Source: Acholoe squamosa
Lineage: Eukaryota; Annelida; Polychaeta; Phyllodocida; Polynoidae
NCBI GenBank assembly: GCA_949317995.1
Contig: OX439052.1
Location: 35,899,932-35,963,931, forward strand
Reading direction: 5' to 3'
Length of the DNA stretch: 64,000 nt
Part shown: in pieces, positions 42,518 to 55,100 of the stretch
How positions within the stretch are numbered: the first letter of the stretch is position 1
Layout: each line of letters starts with the position of its first letter
Notes under the pieces: model-generated
The model's database searches: none
Seen by the model: only the letters and a program-made list of their open reading frames with translations
What the model was told of the DNA's origin: nothing
Position numbers and translations under genes: made by a program

Positions 42518-44065
42518 GGGAGCGTTTATTATTTATGGCCGGGGGGATGGTATTTTAGTTTGGCGAATGTTCCAAAATGAAATGCCCCCCCCCCTACGCA
42601 AATACCCAAATATGAAACGCCCCCCCCCCACTCGCATACCCCAAAATGAAGCGCTTCCCCCTCAGGAATAACCTAAAATGAAGCGCCCCCCCCTTTGAGA
42701 ATACCTGACTAGGGACTATCCCTTTCCACAATTGATTTTGATTGACATTTCTGAGACATTTTCTCTGTTTAAACTGTACACTAAAATATACTGCCATACT
42801 GAGATACAGCTGTCAAACGTCAAGTGCAATCTTTCTGTGACATAGGCCTGAACATTGTGGTTCATCAAGTACTGGGTGCACACAGGGGCCCTCCCGGCAC
42901 AGCTGGGGACTGCGCCAAGAATCCCCCCTCCCCCACACACAAACACTGGGCATGGGACCAGTGGAGCTTGCAAAATAAAATAAAACCCAAATCCAGCCTG
43001 ATGAGTCCACACGAAACTGCATAGGACCACAGACTCCCCTTGACACACATATAGTGCAAGGAGACCCAGGTACCTGAGGATAGATCCATCTATCCATCCA
43101 GAACTGCTGCAACCCTGACTGGATATCCCACATACCACATCAGGAACCAGCTGTCCCAGGGTAGCAGCTTGTTCCTCTTGTCACACTACCTTGACATGGA
43201 TGAAGCACCTACAGTGCTTTTGTGGTCACTAGTACACTTCTTGGAAGCACACACCTTGCTCCATCCTTAACATCAAGTACCGGGTATAAATCAAGACCCA
43301 TATAAACAGGTTGTCACTGCCTTTACTGGCTGCGTTGCCAGGCCTGACAACGGCCTATCAGCAAGAGGATAACCCACTACCAGAAATTCCCTTGTATAAG
43401 CTGCACCCCTCGATAAGCTGCAGCCACCATCACTCTCTTATATATGGAGAGAGGAGTGGTCAGGTGACCGTCCCACTGTCATCACTGCCCTGGAGCATGT
43501 TAGCAGTCTAGCGTCACCTTGCTCATAGGCCATTGTGAGGTTTGACAATGCAGTCAGTAAGGCAGTGGCAATCTGTTCTGAGGGACAAAATCAACCAAGA
43601 GTAAACACTTACACATTGTCAACCTACAAACTTAAGGCAAATAATAAGTCGTGCAGGCCCACTTTGACTATTACAATGTGATCTGTGACAAAGACTCAAA
43701 GTCTAGAATGTCTAAAGTCAGGCCAACCATAAATATCATGATGTAATTACTGATATAAAAAAGGTCTGATGTTGTCAGGCTCATGGGTTGTGTTACTGAA
43801 TAATAAACTGTTAGTATGCCAGTCATAGTCACAGATGTTGATGAGATTTAGAGACATTTCTACAACATTCATTGCTAGCAAAGCTTCATGCACTGATCTG
43901 ATTTCAGCTGATTCTTACTACATGCTGGGAGTCTAAGGGCTCCAATTGCATCAGGCCTTTTCTCGCCTTCTCCCATAAAAAAATACCCACCTCATGAATA
44001 CCCCAAAAATGAACCCCCCCCACCAAAATACCATCCCCCCCCGGCCATAAATAATGAACGCTCCC
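42518..44065. mobile_element. Non-autonomous DNA element, 1.55 kb, TAA target duplication
   Basis: The ends are about 44-bp inverted repeats: GGGAGCGTTTATTATTTATG at the left and the mirror CATAAATAATGAACGCTCCC at the right, both continuing into a ccgggggg and atggtattttag block. TAA flanks both sides (42515-42517 and 44066-44068). The interior shows no transposase; short open frames lack recognisable domains. The TWA duplication suggests a PIF/Harbinger-mobilised element. Confidence 0.8.
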
Positions 44066-44308
44066 TAATCTATGTATCTCAGACTGCAATTGATCCTCCA
44101 TATAGGTGATGAGATCTTGCATGTGAGAGGTGCACATGTACATGTAGTCACAAGAATTCATCCTCGCGGGAAGTGACCAGTTAAGTATACAGTGAGTTTA
44201 TACCGTTTAAGTGTGACAGAATCACCCATGGATGATCAATCCTGAAGACATGCTTAGTATATGTAATTTTTTTCTTTTTAGATCTGTAATAATTAATTTC
44301 GATAAAAG

Positions 44309-47300
44309 ATGCCTCCTAAAGCTGCTGCCAAGCCAAGAGAGACAACATCTCAGAAACACAGGGTGTTTGCAAATGAGCCAATAGGTGGGAAGGAAGTCAC
44401 AGATCTGCCTGGCATTGGGGAAGCACTGGGGAACAGGCTCAAGGCAAAAGGATTTGACACGGTTGGTACAGGCCTATTCATATAATCAGCGAGTGAGTGA
44501 GTAATGGATGTTTAACGCCATTTCGACAACTAAGGTCATATTCATTGCGAGATATAATCAGCATCTCATCTGTTAAATGGTCCTTAATGGATAGTATTCT
44601 GCTATGTATACATGAACTGTAGATGTAAAAAAAAAAGTATACTCTATTGAAAAAGAGGACAGATATATGATAGAAGAGGGCTGGTGACGTGATAGGATGT
44701 AAAGGGGAAAGTAATTGGGATGGGTTGGGGGGAGGGTGCGAAAACAAGACAGCTAAAGAGAGAGGAGGGATAGGAAGACGGGAGAAGGATAGGGAGCTGA
44801 CGGGGAGGACAAGAGAGGGTTGGGAGAGGGGAATGGAGGGGAGGGGTGGGGAGGGTGTGACCAAAGAAGTACGTGGATATGTCCATGGGAGGACAAGAGA
44901 GGGACATGCAAGGGAGGGATGGCCAGGAGGGGGATACTGTACACTGGGGGCTGTGTACAAATGACGTCATGCAGGAGGGGGGGTCCCACTCCCCATGACC
45001 AAGCATGACAAGGGGGGAAGGGGGGGTCATGGGCTGCATGACATCATGTTATTAAAAAAAATAGTAAAATGGCATACTTATGTTAGCTACATGCCTCTAA
45101 TAATGCCAAGGAAACTAAACAGAGCTCCACTGTGTAACTATAGGCCGAAATACCTTCCTGCTTACAGGCAGAATCCAAGATGTGCACAAGTCTATAGTGG
45201 CACAAACACATGGCTAGTCTGAACTAAGTACTCAAAGTCAGTTCCTGGAAATTATCCCTCCTATTCACAAACATGTAGTTTTCATGTACATCAGCTTATA
45301 ATGACTGAAGCATGAGATATATCCAATAAATCTGACATGTTTATCTTGAGCTTAGATATCACTACCTCGATGGCCTCCATTGTCAGGTTACGTCTTTCGG
45401 GGAGAAGCGCTAACGTGGCGCCATTTTCGCTTGTTAAATATGAGCAGTAAACTTTCAACTTTCGCCGGTACCAGGGACACACTTCCGATCATACCGTTTC
45501 TCCTCGAAAGGGTTCACGCCATTGTCAACCTGCTAGGGGTGCTACCTGGTGTTAGATTTTGAAACATAGGGCTAACCAACCAAGAATAATGTAGCATCTT
45601 TGGCACTAGGTGGCTACACCTAGCGTCAAGATGGCCGACAATGTTTTGGAGTAAGGGAGGGAGGGGAGGGAGATTTGAAAATCACCTGATTATTAATTAT
45701 CACAAGTATTTCAAGTGCTTTGTGTATTGTGAATCTTTGGATATACATTGAGGGAAGTGTTGGTGGAAGCATTGGACCTGACAGTAAGTACTTCTGTGAG
45801 AACTGGGCACTCTGCCAATCTGGCAGAGTAGATAGACTACCAACAGACACCTTTGGATCCTGCCTGTAAGCATGCAGGTATTTCGGCCTATGTTGTTACT
45901 GTGCATGCAGCCTTCAAAGCCAATGATGAAGATTCCAGGTATCAGTCTGCTGAACCCTGCTGTACTTTGCCGTACTAGCCCACCTTTAAACCCTAGTAAC
46001 TTCAGGATTTTACCGACACCAGTACCGATTGTTTAAACATTACATGGTCTTGTGGCACCAGAACCAGAGGAAGCTGTGGATTCTAAAGCCTTTGGTATCC
46101 TATACCAGCAAATATCACTCATGATATGAGCCTACTGATGATCTGACAGTCATTTTTAAAGCTATTAATAGGCCTAAATCAAATCAAATCCACTCTAATG
46201 AAGGCATTGCAAAAGCAATCTGAAGTTAAATATGTGTCATATCTAGGCCACTTAAAAAAAAAATTTCAGCTTTGCGGATACTTTTCTGAAAAATAGGGTG
46301 CGGGAGGGAGGCTTTTTTTATTTATTTTTATTTGGGTCTAGAGTGATGAGGGAGGGTCTTTTTTTATTTTTATTTACTGATTATTTTTGTATGTATAAAA
46401 AATATATTATTTTTAAGTATTTTCATAAACAGATCAAACTTCAACACCATGTAAATTACACTCTTACATTGTAGATAGAGAAATGTGGATTAATAAGCTT
46501 TAAAAATTATGTTTCTACTAAAAAAAATCGCTGAGATATGAATTATTTTGTCTATGGAATTTTTTTCTCAGTGGATGAGGGATTTTTACACTTTTTCTTA
46601 GGGAAATTTGCAATAAAAAGCTACAATGCAGCCCTTTTTATATGGTGCGGGTGGATCTGTAAAGCTGAAAACTGTTTTTATGTGGCCCTATATCTAAGTA
46701 TGATACATCTGACATTTCTTCATGTTGTGCCATTACATATCGTTATTTTTACTTAAGCTTGATCAGTTCGACGTTTGTTATCTACTACGTGGCTATTACC
46801 GGGGTAGGGGACGTTCAACAATTATGTCACTGTTATTTAGGCATCCCTTTGTCACTGTTATTGTATGGAACACATAGAGTAACCCAAAGACCCCCCACCC
46901 CCTAAGCAGTGATGTAATTGTTGAACGATCCCGTATATTATATGAGCTTGTCAATTAGTTCACTTTTTTGTCAAAATTAATAAAAGATTTTGTTTATCGA
47001 GGACAGGTTGTTGTTGATAAAGGTGATATGAATTTGTGAAGTGGTCTTATGAAAGTACCTACACCCACTTTATGTCCATTGAACCACTTGTTTATTGTTT
47101 TACAGTATCAGTGCACCGGGGGGGGGGGGTATCTCTCTGCATGACGTCATGTTCAGGGGGGTCTAGAGTTGTATGACGAAACATGACAAGGGGGGGAGGG
47201 GGGGTCAAAAATGGTCCAAAATAGCATGACGTCATTTGTACACAGCCCCCTGTCATACCGGGCCAATTTTAAGCTATTTACAGCTGGACATTGCAGTGTA

Positions 47301-49643
47301 TTTTAAAAAACAATAAGACCTAGTGTTACTACAAATCTAATGACTCTACAGTAGATTGTCCCGTACCCAACACAGGGCAATCTACTGTATATTTACAAAC
47401 GGGGCTGAGATTGTAGTGAGGGGGGAGGCAGGAGGAGTACGGATAATACGGGAGAGGGGGGGGCAGCCTCGGCCAGCGTCTATTGATACTCATTTCAATA
47501 GCCTGGGATCAGCTCTATTTTCCACTAGATGTGTATTCTAGTTTATTACTTAATTACCCTCTTTGATCAAGAATCTGATTGATCTGTGATGTGTATTCAC
47601 TCCTCAAGCTGATGTTGGGTAACTGCTTAAGTCAAGCATCTGTTTGGGGAGTGAGCTTCACCACCTGGGCTACGATCTAGTCAGATGAAGGGTTGAAAGC
47701 TGTTGAAGCCAGCCCATACTCTGTCGGCCGGAGGGGGCGAGCCTGGGGGGGGGGGAGCCGCGGGGGGGGGGGAGGGCATGAGAGGGTTGGGGAAGGGGAC
47801 AAGGGGAGATAGAGAGGGTAGAACCAAAGAGGTAAGGGCAGGGGGTATGGGCTGGAGAGGGAAATTAAAGCAAGGTACCCAATATTTACCAGGACCAGAT
47901 TTTTTTTTTCCAGGCTGCCAAGGTCTTTGGCAAGTTTTTATCACTGGCAGATGAAGGAGAATTCAAGACTTGGTTAAGGACAGTCTCAGGAGCTAATGTC
48001 AGGCAACAAAATGAATGTACCAAAGGACTGTGCGACTGGCGAGATAACTTGTGGATTCATCCGTAAGTCGTTTTTGATAGGAACCCGCAAGAATTGTTCA
48101 GTACCCCCAAGAAGTGTTCAGTACCCTGAAGAATATCCCAGTACCCGCAAGAATGTCCCAGTACCCGCAAGAATATTTTTTTAGAAAAATAATTATTTTT
48201 GGTGTGTCCTATTAGGGGCTCCGTAATACGGGGCTCCGTAGGTTTCTCCACCTTTACAGAACTGATTGTGTACCCGCAAGAATTGTTTTTGTATCCGTAA
48301 GAATTATTTCTCTACCTGCAAGACCTTCTCTATACCGACGAAAATTGTTTCTGGGCTTCAAAACAATTGTTCCTGTACCTGCAAGAATTACCCAGTACCT
48401 GCAAGAATCACCCAGTACCCGCAAGAATTGTTCAGTATCCGCAAGAATTGTTCAGTATCCGCAAGAATATTTTTTTCTGCTGAAAAGCTTTTTTTTGACA
48501 TGTCCTCTTAGGGGCTCCGTACTTTTATCCTTTCTCATCAGAGAATGGGAAACTAATCCCTCCATTGTCCTATTTTCCCCCAACATCTGAATACAACAGT
48601 GAAGATGACAGTGGCCCCAATCCTGCTCTGCGCTCTGGACCGACCACATCAAAGAAACACAGGGACTTTGTTAGCGAGCCAATGAGTCGGAAAAAAGTCA
48701 CAGACCTGCCAGGCATTGGAGAGGCACTGGGGACTAGATTGTTAAGAGAGGGATTTGACACGGTTAGTGTACACCAACCTATATTTTTTGTCATATATAT
48801 TAGTAGTGAGTGACCGATATATGTGTTGAATGTTGTTTTAATAGCTAATGTCGTATTTACATTCGACTTGACAGTTCCATGGATGCATGAGTACATGTAC
48901 ATGTGCCCATCCATATGGGGACTAACATGTAGAAACGGACAAAAAAGACATATAAAGGATTTAAGGTGAAAGAGGGTCTAGGGAAGGTAGGTTTTATAAA
49001 TAATTATGGAGCCAATGCAGTATACTACTCAAGTCCAGCATCTCTATATCACTTCAGTGGAGCAGAGAAAAAAAGATGAATTCACTTCCGAAGTTAGAAT
49101 TATAATTCAAATTATAATTCATAATTTAGGCCTCTAAGAGGTGGGGAAATCGGCAGCTTACAGATTACAGATAGACAAGATAAGGAAGTGGTCATTATTT
49201 ATCAACAGGGGGGGGGGGGGTTTGAGGGGGGACATAAAAAAATTCAGACCCCTCCCAAGGGGGGGGGCTAAAAAAATCTACCCGCTTTTTAGCAAAAAAG
49301 CCAGCATGCTACTATAGAAGAAAGAGCGCAAAAATTCTCTGGTGCGGGGGGCGCGAAAACTTTTTACTGATGCTGAGGGGGGGGGGGCTTAAAAAATTTT
49401 CACGCATCTGCGCAAAAAGCCACCACCCCCCCTGTTGATAAATAATGACCACTCCCTAAGATCACAAAAACTATGTTAAATGTTTCATATTTTCAGGCCT
49501 CCAAAATATTTGGCCAGTTCATGATTTTGAAGAGCGAAACAGAATTCAAAAGCTGGTTGAAGACGACTGCGGGAGCGAACGCCAAACAACAGGAGGATTG
49601 TACCAGGGCACTATCTGACTGGAGCGTCAACTTCTGGGAGTGA
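44309..49643 (+). CDS. Double-domain barrier-to-autointegration factor (BAF/BANF1-like)
   Basis: Exons: 44309-44461, 47914-48062, 48600-48762, 49497-49643. They sum to 612 bases, 203 residues plus stop. BAF is a small dimeric DNA-bridging protein that links chromatin to LEM-domain proteins and lamins during nuclear assembly. Domain 1 (about 12-100) starts TTSQKHRVF after an 11-residue basic extension and has the helix-hairpin-helix [10 protein letters not shown]. Domain 2 (about 116-203) starts TTSKKHRDF, has [10 protein letters not shown] and ends DWSVNFWE. Both keep the TTS motif that VRK kinases phosphorylate in BAF and have an intron after GFDT. Between them is an acidic and proline-containing linker. 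If exon 2 is not spliced, TAA at 48064 gives a 101-residue single-domain BAF. Domain 2 has no ATG of its own, which favours the fused form. A splice acceptor at 44281 hints at a 5' UTR intron. Human BAF is 89 residues. Confidence 0.85.
44491..44551 (-). repeat. SINE-like element, 5'-truncated copy
   Basis: A 61-bp piece from gagtgagtgagtaatgg to attcattgcgag is flanked by perfect 11-bp duplications ATATAATCAGC (44480-44490 and 44552-44562). Only the ACTC-tail end of the family is present, which identifies that end as the 3' end. It lies in BAF intron 1. Confidence 0.8.
44947..47249. mobile_element. MITE family B, long copy, 2.3 kb
   Basis: Ends are GGGGCTGTGTACAAATGACG and, inverted, CGTCATTTGTACACAGCCCC. 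CTG flanks both sides (44944-44946 and 47250-47252). The interior (45060-47110) has no recognisable transposase. It lies in BAF intron 1. Confidence 0.7.
48061..48068 (+). promoter_or_regulatory. Overlapping stop codon and splice donor in BAF
   Basis: The bases CCGTAAGT are read as Pro-stop (CCG TAA) if unspliced or as donor CC|GTAAGT if spliced. Splicing to the acceptor ending at 48599 keeps the frame into BAF domain 2. Confidence 0.7.
48070..48500. repeat. 20-bp minisatellite AGTACCCGCAAGAATTGTTC
   Basis: About 14 variable units in two blocks are separated by aattatttttggtgtgtcct and ggggctccgta motifs. They fill most of BAF intron 2, directly after the stop/donor site. Confidence 0.8.
49184..49456. 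repeat. MITE family A, copy 2
   Basis: The ends GGAAGTGGTCATTATTTATC and, inverted, GATAAATAATGACCACTCCC match copy 1. TAA flanks both sides (49181-49183 and 49457-49459). It ends 40 bases before the last BAF exon. Confidence 0.8.
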
Positions 49644-50301
49644 TTTTACTGTTGGACGCGAAACTAAACTATATCTGTAGTGATAAAAATCTATCTCAAG
49701 TTGAACATCTAGGTCAAGGCCTTATAATATCTCCTGCCATGTTCAAGAGTGTTGAGGCTTAGAATACTGTAAAACCCTACATATATGCTAACTATGGAAA
49801 GGGAAACAGGCTGCACCGGACTGAAAAATTGAGTGAAGCACAATTCTTTTGTCTAAAACCCCTGCATATAAGTCACACTTTGAGGTTAGGTACGTCTTAT
49901 AGGCTAGTCGGGTATAGTAGGGTTCATACTCTGAATAAGAAAAGAAGAGCTCTCAAATGAAAACATTTTTTAAAGAAGTGTGTTTCAATGGTGAAAATTG
50001 GGGGGAAAGGGGGTCCCCAGCAAAATTCTGAACATCCTAGTAGTCAAATGGTGCATTCTGGTGATTTATGAGGATGGCTGATACCATTCTATCCATTTTT
50101 TTATAACCTCCCCCTTTCCATATAAATAGTGAAATGATATCTCGTTGGATCTGGACGAATCACAAGATTGGCACTGACAGATCTTAGAAAGACTGAAAAA
50201 AAAAAAAACCAAAATAACTGAGGAGTTTGCATGTATGAGGGTTTTATGGTACTGATAAAAATTTGTAATTAACAAACTAAACTTTTCTTCCAAGAAAAAA
50301 C

Positions 50302-50307
50302 TTTATT
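50302..50307 (-). terminator. Candidate polyadenylation signal of the HURP-like gene
   Basis: The minus strand reads AATAAA about 1.8 kb after the stop codon at 52102. The region between shows no other minus-strand exon, so a long 3' UTR is plausible. Confidence 0.45.
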
Positions 50308-52101
50308 CAAAAGCTGTTCATAGTGACTTGCTATGATTCAGTCAATACTAGCGAGAACAATGGAATTCTGCGTATATTTACAATGCTGCAACCTGGTACG
50401 TATAAGCTCTACCAGTAATACAAAATCACGATTTCGTTTCAAACTTTGAACTGATGATTACAAAATCGAAAACAGGTTCCTGTACAAAAACAATTTATCA
50501 TAATCCAGAGTAACAATGCTATTTCTTACAAAAATATATTCTCCAATTTGACATTTTCATCGGAATATATATGATCTTTGCAACAGTCTCGTTGTTGCTT
50601 TTGGGGATGCTAACCGTAAATTGCTGTACACTCCATATCTGCCCACCAAAATGAATGGGAGATATATCCACTGGGGTACGTGTGCAATCAGTCCTTTTTG
50701 AAGTATTTGGTCTATCTTTTTTTTTCTTCAGAGAAAACTGCCAGTACTTCACAGTATACATATTAATAGTCTGATAATACACTTTAATATCTGACAAAAC
50801 AAAACCCTACTTGTGGCTGTAATATTTGATTATTAACCTTCACAAAAAAAAAGAGGAATAGAAAAGAACGAAAATTCTCTTGCGCAAGAGTGAAAGAAAC
50901 AGTTGTGAGCTAATTGTAAAATCTTGAAAATGTGAAAAGTATAGCCTTATTCACCATACTTGATTAAAACACCTGGCAACTATTTACATTATGCTGATTA
51001 TGATTTATCAGATAAGTCTAGGCAACCCAAATCTACCACTCTTCTTGCTCCCAGGGGAAAAAGAAGTTATTGTTCTCAGAACACTTTAATAGACAGGTGT
51101 TCAAAACACACACTCACACATTCATGGACACAAGCATTCGTGTTGTCACTTTTTAGTTCACAGACAAAACCTTTCATGTTGATGCAACTATAGAAAATGT
51201 GAAGGAAAATGCGTAGGGTAAAAGCGACAACCGCTTTTCTCAAATTGTATACAAGCAAACATGCATTAACAGAACATTTATATCAAGATGGCACATTCAA
51301 TTACAAATGCAGTGTGTATTTCATCAATCCCCATTCTGTGTCTCCTTACACTTTCTGAAGGCAAGGGTGCACCGAGGATGATTATTTTCCTTTGATAGAT
51401 ATTGTACCATACAACCAGACTTATAAGCCGCATCCTGTGTATAGGGGCCAGGCTCTTTGGCAGGTAAGCACTAATCTAATGTAATTCTACCCTGCCTATA
51501 AGGCTGACCACTTTTTGGAAGTCAGATTCACGGATACGCCATGGCTTATGAGGTACTAGGGTAGGGTAGTTGAACATCAGATTTCTTACTTTTGAATAAT
51601 TAAAATCAAGTCACTAGGAAAAGTCTGTTACATATATAGTCCTTAACGAGGGTTCTTATCAAAACTAACAATTAATACCACTTGAAAGACAGTCCCATTA
51701 TGCATTTAACAGTTGGAACAGACACTATCAGAGAAATAACGTATACATGGGATTTTTTTTTCCTTTTTGCACTCAAGTCATTCAATATGGATATCCGTGC
51801 AAACCACGTAACAACATAAGATGTCCCTAAGAATCTCACTGGACACCAGCACCGTTAACAAGTAATGCAGAATATCTTTATATAAAGCTAAAACTGTAAT
51901 TTGTTTTCTGAAAACCTATTCAGACTCTCGTATTACATGGTTTCAGATAGGTATATGAGGGTGATGCCAGACCCCGACCGCCCACCCCACCCAACTCATC
52001 AGGCTCTAACATGCATCATTTGCTCTCAAATGCTACATCGTTTGTATTCCAGTGGCGCCTTCTGAGTTTTCTATACTACATTTGTACAGTTTGTGTTTAC
52101 T

Positions 52102-55100
52102 TTATAACAGGCTAAGGCGGCTACTCCTCCTGCGCGGGGTACGGCTCACCGGAGTCTTGTTGCCAAAGTCTATTAGGCTCGATGCAGAATTCTCAGGCAC
52201 TGGAAGTAAAACATAAAATACCATTATAAGATTTACAAAAAACCAATAATCAATATGGCAGAGACAACTTGAACAATGATTTTATAGATGTAGATCACAA
52301 TACTCGTAATATAATTCCAAGGGTCTAAAGTTATTAGTGAATTATGGTGTCTTTGAGAGTTGAGAAAATTCGGGTGCTTTTGGATAGGAAAAAAAAAATG
52401 AAACAGAAAAAAAAAAACAGGAAAAAACTTACGTGGGGAAAAACTCATGAGGTTGTCCACAGGTTCAACAAAGGACACGTCGGTGACTTCCTGAGTTGGA
52501 GTGTAGAGTAGGGATGGGAACGCCTGCAAGCAGAATTTTTTAAGGTGAGGATGACTTATTTCTGTGGTTTATGCCAAAGACTGTGAAGCAACAATTAAGT
52601 ATATAAAGATTTGGAAATCTTAACTTTTTTCCCTGGTTTCCTTAGTTGTGGCTGTAGGGTAAGTTCCACATTTAAAAAATCAGAAATTATTTCACAGGAG
52701 TATAAGTTGGCTTACATTATATTAATGCATATTGAATCCTTGTTATTTTGATGGTGAACTGATCCTATTTCAAATTCTAAAACTCCTCTTGATTTTCTAA
52801 CTATGCAAGCTATCTACTTGCCTCAACAATAAATTATGTGAAAGATTTGCATGTATGTTAATATCGTCACAAGTGATGAAACCAGACCGCTTACCCTGGG
52901 TTTTAGCCTGGCTGGTGAGCCGGTTGTCTCGTCTCCTGCCACACAGAGACGTGCCAGTTTGGTGGCTGGTGTCTCAGTGTCAATGACCGCTGACTTGGTA
53001 CCAAAGATGGGTGTTTGATTCTCCTTCTGCTCATCTGTAAACAGTAATCAAGGGTCACAATAAACTATCTGAGTTAAAGGGGCCCTGGCACGGTGAATGC
53101 ATGCCTGCATTAAAAGGTCATGTGACCACCCATTGACCAATCAGGGCACTCCGCTGGTTCCTGAGAGTTTATCCATGATCTTTGGGTCGGTACCCATGTT
53201 GTTCTTTGCCGTGCTAGTCCCCCTTTAAGACTGACAAAAGGTTCGCAAATAGGATGAAATATTCTTATCCTACTTTCTAAAAGCATCTAAAGAGATACAA
53301 TTTTGACCAACAAGACTTTGCTCTAAACATTGAGGAATCTTTGGTGTGCATCGGATGAGATCCATTCTGACATATGTTGTCATTGCTTATCTTGCATGCA
53401 CCACATCAAGCATTGGGTGCCCAAAATAGGGGATCCTCTGATCAGGAATAGGAAATCAATGTCATCACGTGATGAAGGCCAAATCCTAGAAGTATCGTAA
53501 CAATACATGTATCATAACATAAGAAATGCATGTTTAAAAACACAAGTGCAATACATAACTACTCTTCATACAAGAGACAGTCTCTCATAATCCTGGTGGA
53601 CGTTAACAAATGAGCTTTATCTAAACCTACCAAACCTGCGTCTGTTAGCTGGGGTTCCTGGTACCTTGTTTGTCGCTTCTGACTCGTCCTCTGGCAGTGA
53701 GACAAAGTTGAACTGCACGCTGCGCCGATTACCTGCAGCGCCTGATCTCCTTCGACTTCTCCTTGTGGCTGATGATGAGAGTTTCTCTTCCGAGGGGAGT
53801 GACTGTCTTGTTGGTGTTCTACGATAAGATGGTCCAAGAGAGTGGCGCTTCTTGGCGGATGCAGCGTGGGCATTGAACTCCGAGATCAGATCCCGCTTCA
53901 TCGTACCTGCCATATCGACATCCTCAATTGGCGGAGAACCTTGCTCCATTTGATGTGGTTCTGCTGAAAATATCAAAAGAAAGATACCATACATATTTTC
54001 AAAACTAAGACATATTAGACAAAGCACAGTGCTAGGACAGTAGAGTTAGTTTTTTCCCTCTTCTTCTGGACTGCTCTCCACGAGGGAACTATGGGCTGTA
54101 CCCAACTCCTTCTTGTTTGTGATCACATCATAGGCCATGGTGTATGGCACCACCATACTCTATGCCTGGACAATGCAATATAGCACTCCCATAGTCTTAA
54201 CATAGGGAGGGTGGTATAAGATGAACTCCCACATACTTGAAGGCGATTTACCATCACATCCTTGTCTGAATCAGCCATATTCAGGTCAAGATAGGCTCCC
54301 CTTTTACAATCATTAAACTTGATTTAGATTTCCTTTTCTGTAAGCTAAACGCAGCATATCTCACGAGGGGACGAGCACAGGGCCAGAGTACATAGGTACT
54401 ATGGATGTCAAAAAGCATGGAAGCTAATACCTAAGCATTCAGCCAAAGTCCCACTTTTGAAAAGTGTAAGATTGCATTATTTACAGCGTAGGTTTTTAAT
54501 AATGATATACAAGATGAAAGTGATATACGTTGCATATAGTCCAGCTTTTTTTTTTGTTTTCGTGATTTCAGCAGCCAATTCATAAGTGGGTACCAACCTT
54601 CCTGTGTGTTTCCTTGTGATGTTGGCTGGAGATACTTGAGGAAGGGATCGTCACTCTCCTCACAGCGGATACTCGTTTCCATCAAGTTCTGGTTTGCCTC
54701 TGACCGTCTGAAATAGAAAATGTAGTATTTTATAGGTAAACAAAAACAAAAAAGACAGCAAAATTTGGTATTGCTAGCTGGGAGGAGTCAGGGGAGCTGC
54801 TGCTTGTGGAGCCTTCCCGACCACAGGGTGCGGCTTATACATGGGGCTTTGACATAACAAAACAGTCCTGAGATGTGCATGTTGCTTTTACACAGGGTCC
54901 TACAATAGTTTAATGGACCTGCAAAATGATTGTTCATGCTTGTATGACCCAAGGTTGTCAGAAAGACAACAAACCTCGAAGATCGCCGAGAGCAGGTGTC
55001 GGGTGTGAAAAGACTGGGCGCATTCACTAAAGTTGCTGGAAGGCTCGCTATTTGTGGGACTGCAGCTTCCTCCAACACGGCAGCAGAAGTTTCAGTCTCC

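Noticed and set aside
42716-43138. 140-codon minus-strand frame with cysteines
   Set aside because: It lies inside a TAA-flanked DNA element, overlaps other equally open frames and shows no domain.
44650-44960. 160- and 131-codon proline-rich minus-strand frames
   Set aside because: The region is a purine-rich low-complexity run in BAF intron 1. Proline and serine runs follow from composition.
45410-45440. E2F-like GGCGCCATTTTCGC as promoter of another gene
   Set aside because: No exon follows that could be supported, and the site lies inside a transposon-like segment of BAF intron 1. Too weak to list.
48070-48500. CRISPR-like array of regularly spaced short repeats
   Set aside because: The units are contiguous variants of a 20-bp repeat without unique spacers, and they lie in an animal intron. 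This is a minisatellite.
54788-54974. Coding extension of the HURP-like exon to 54788
   Set aside because: A GT donor at 54974 in the right phase joins to the exon at 54707. The extension runs into an ATAAGCC-type repeat.
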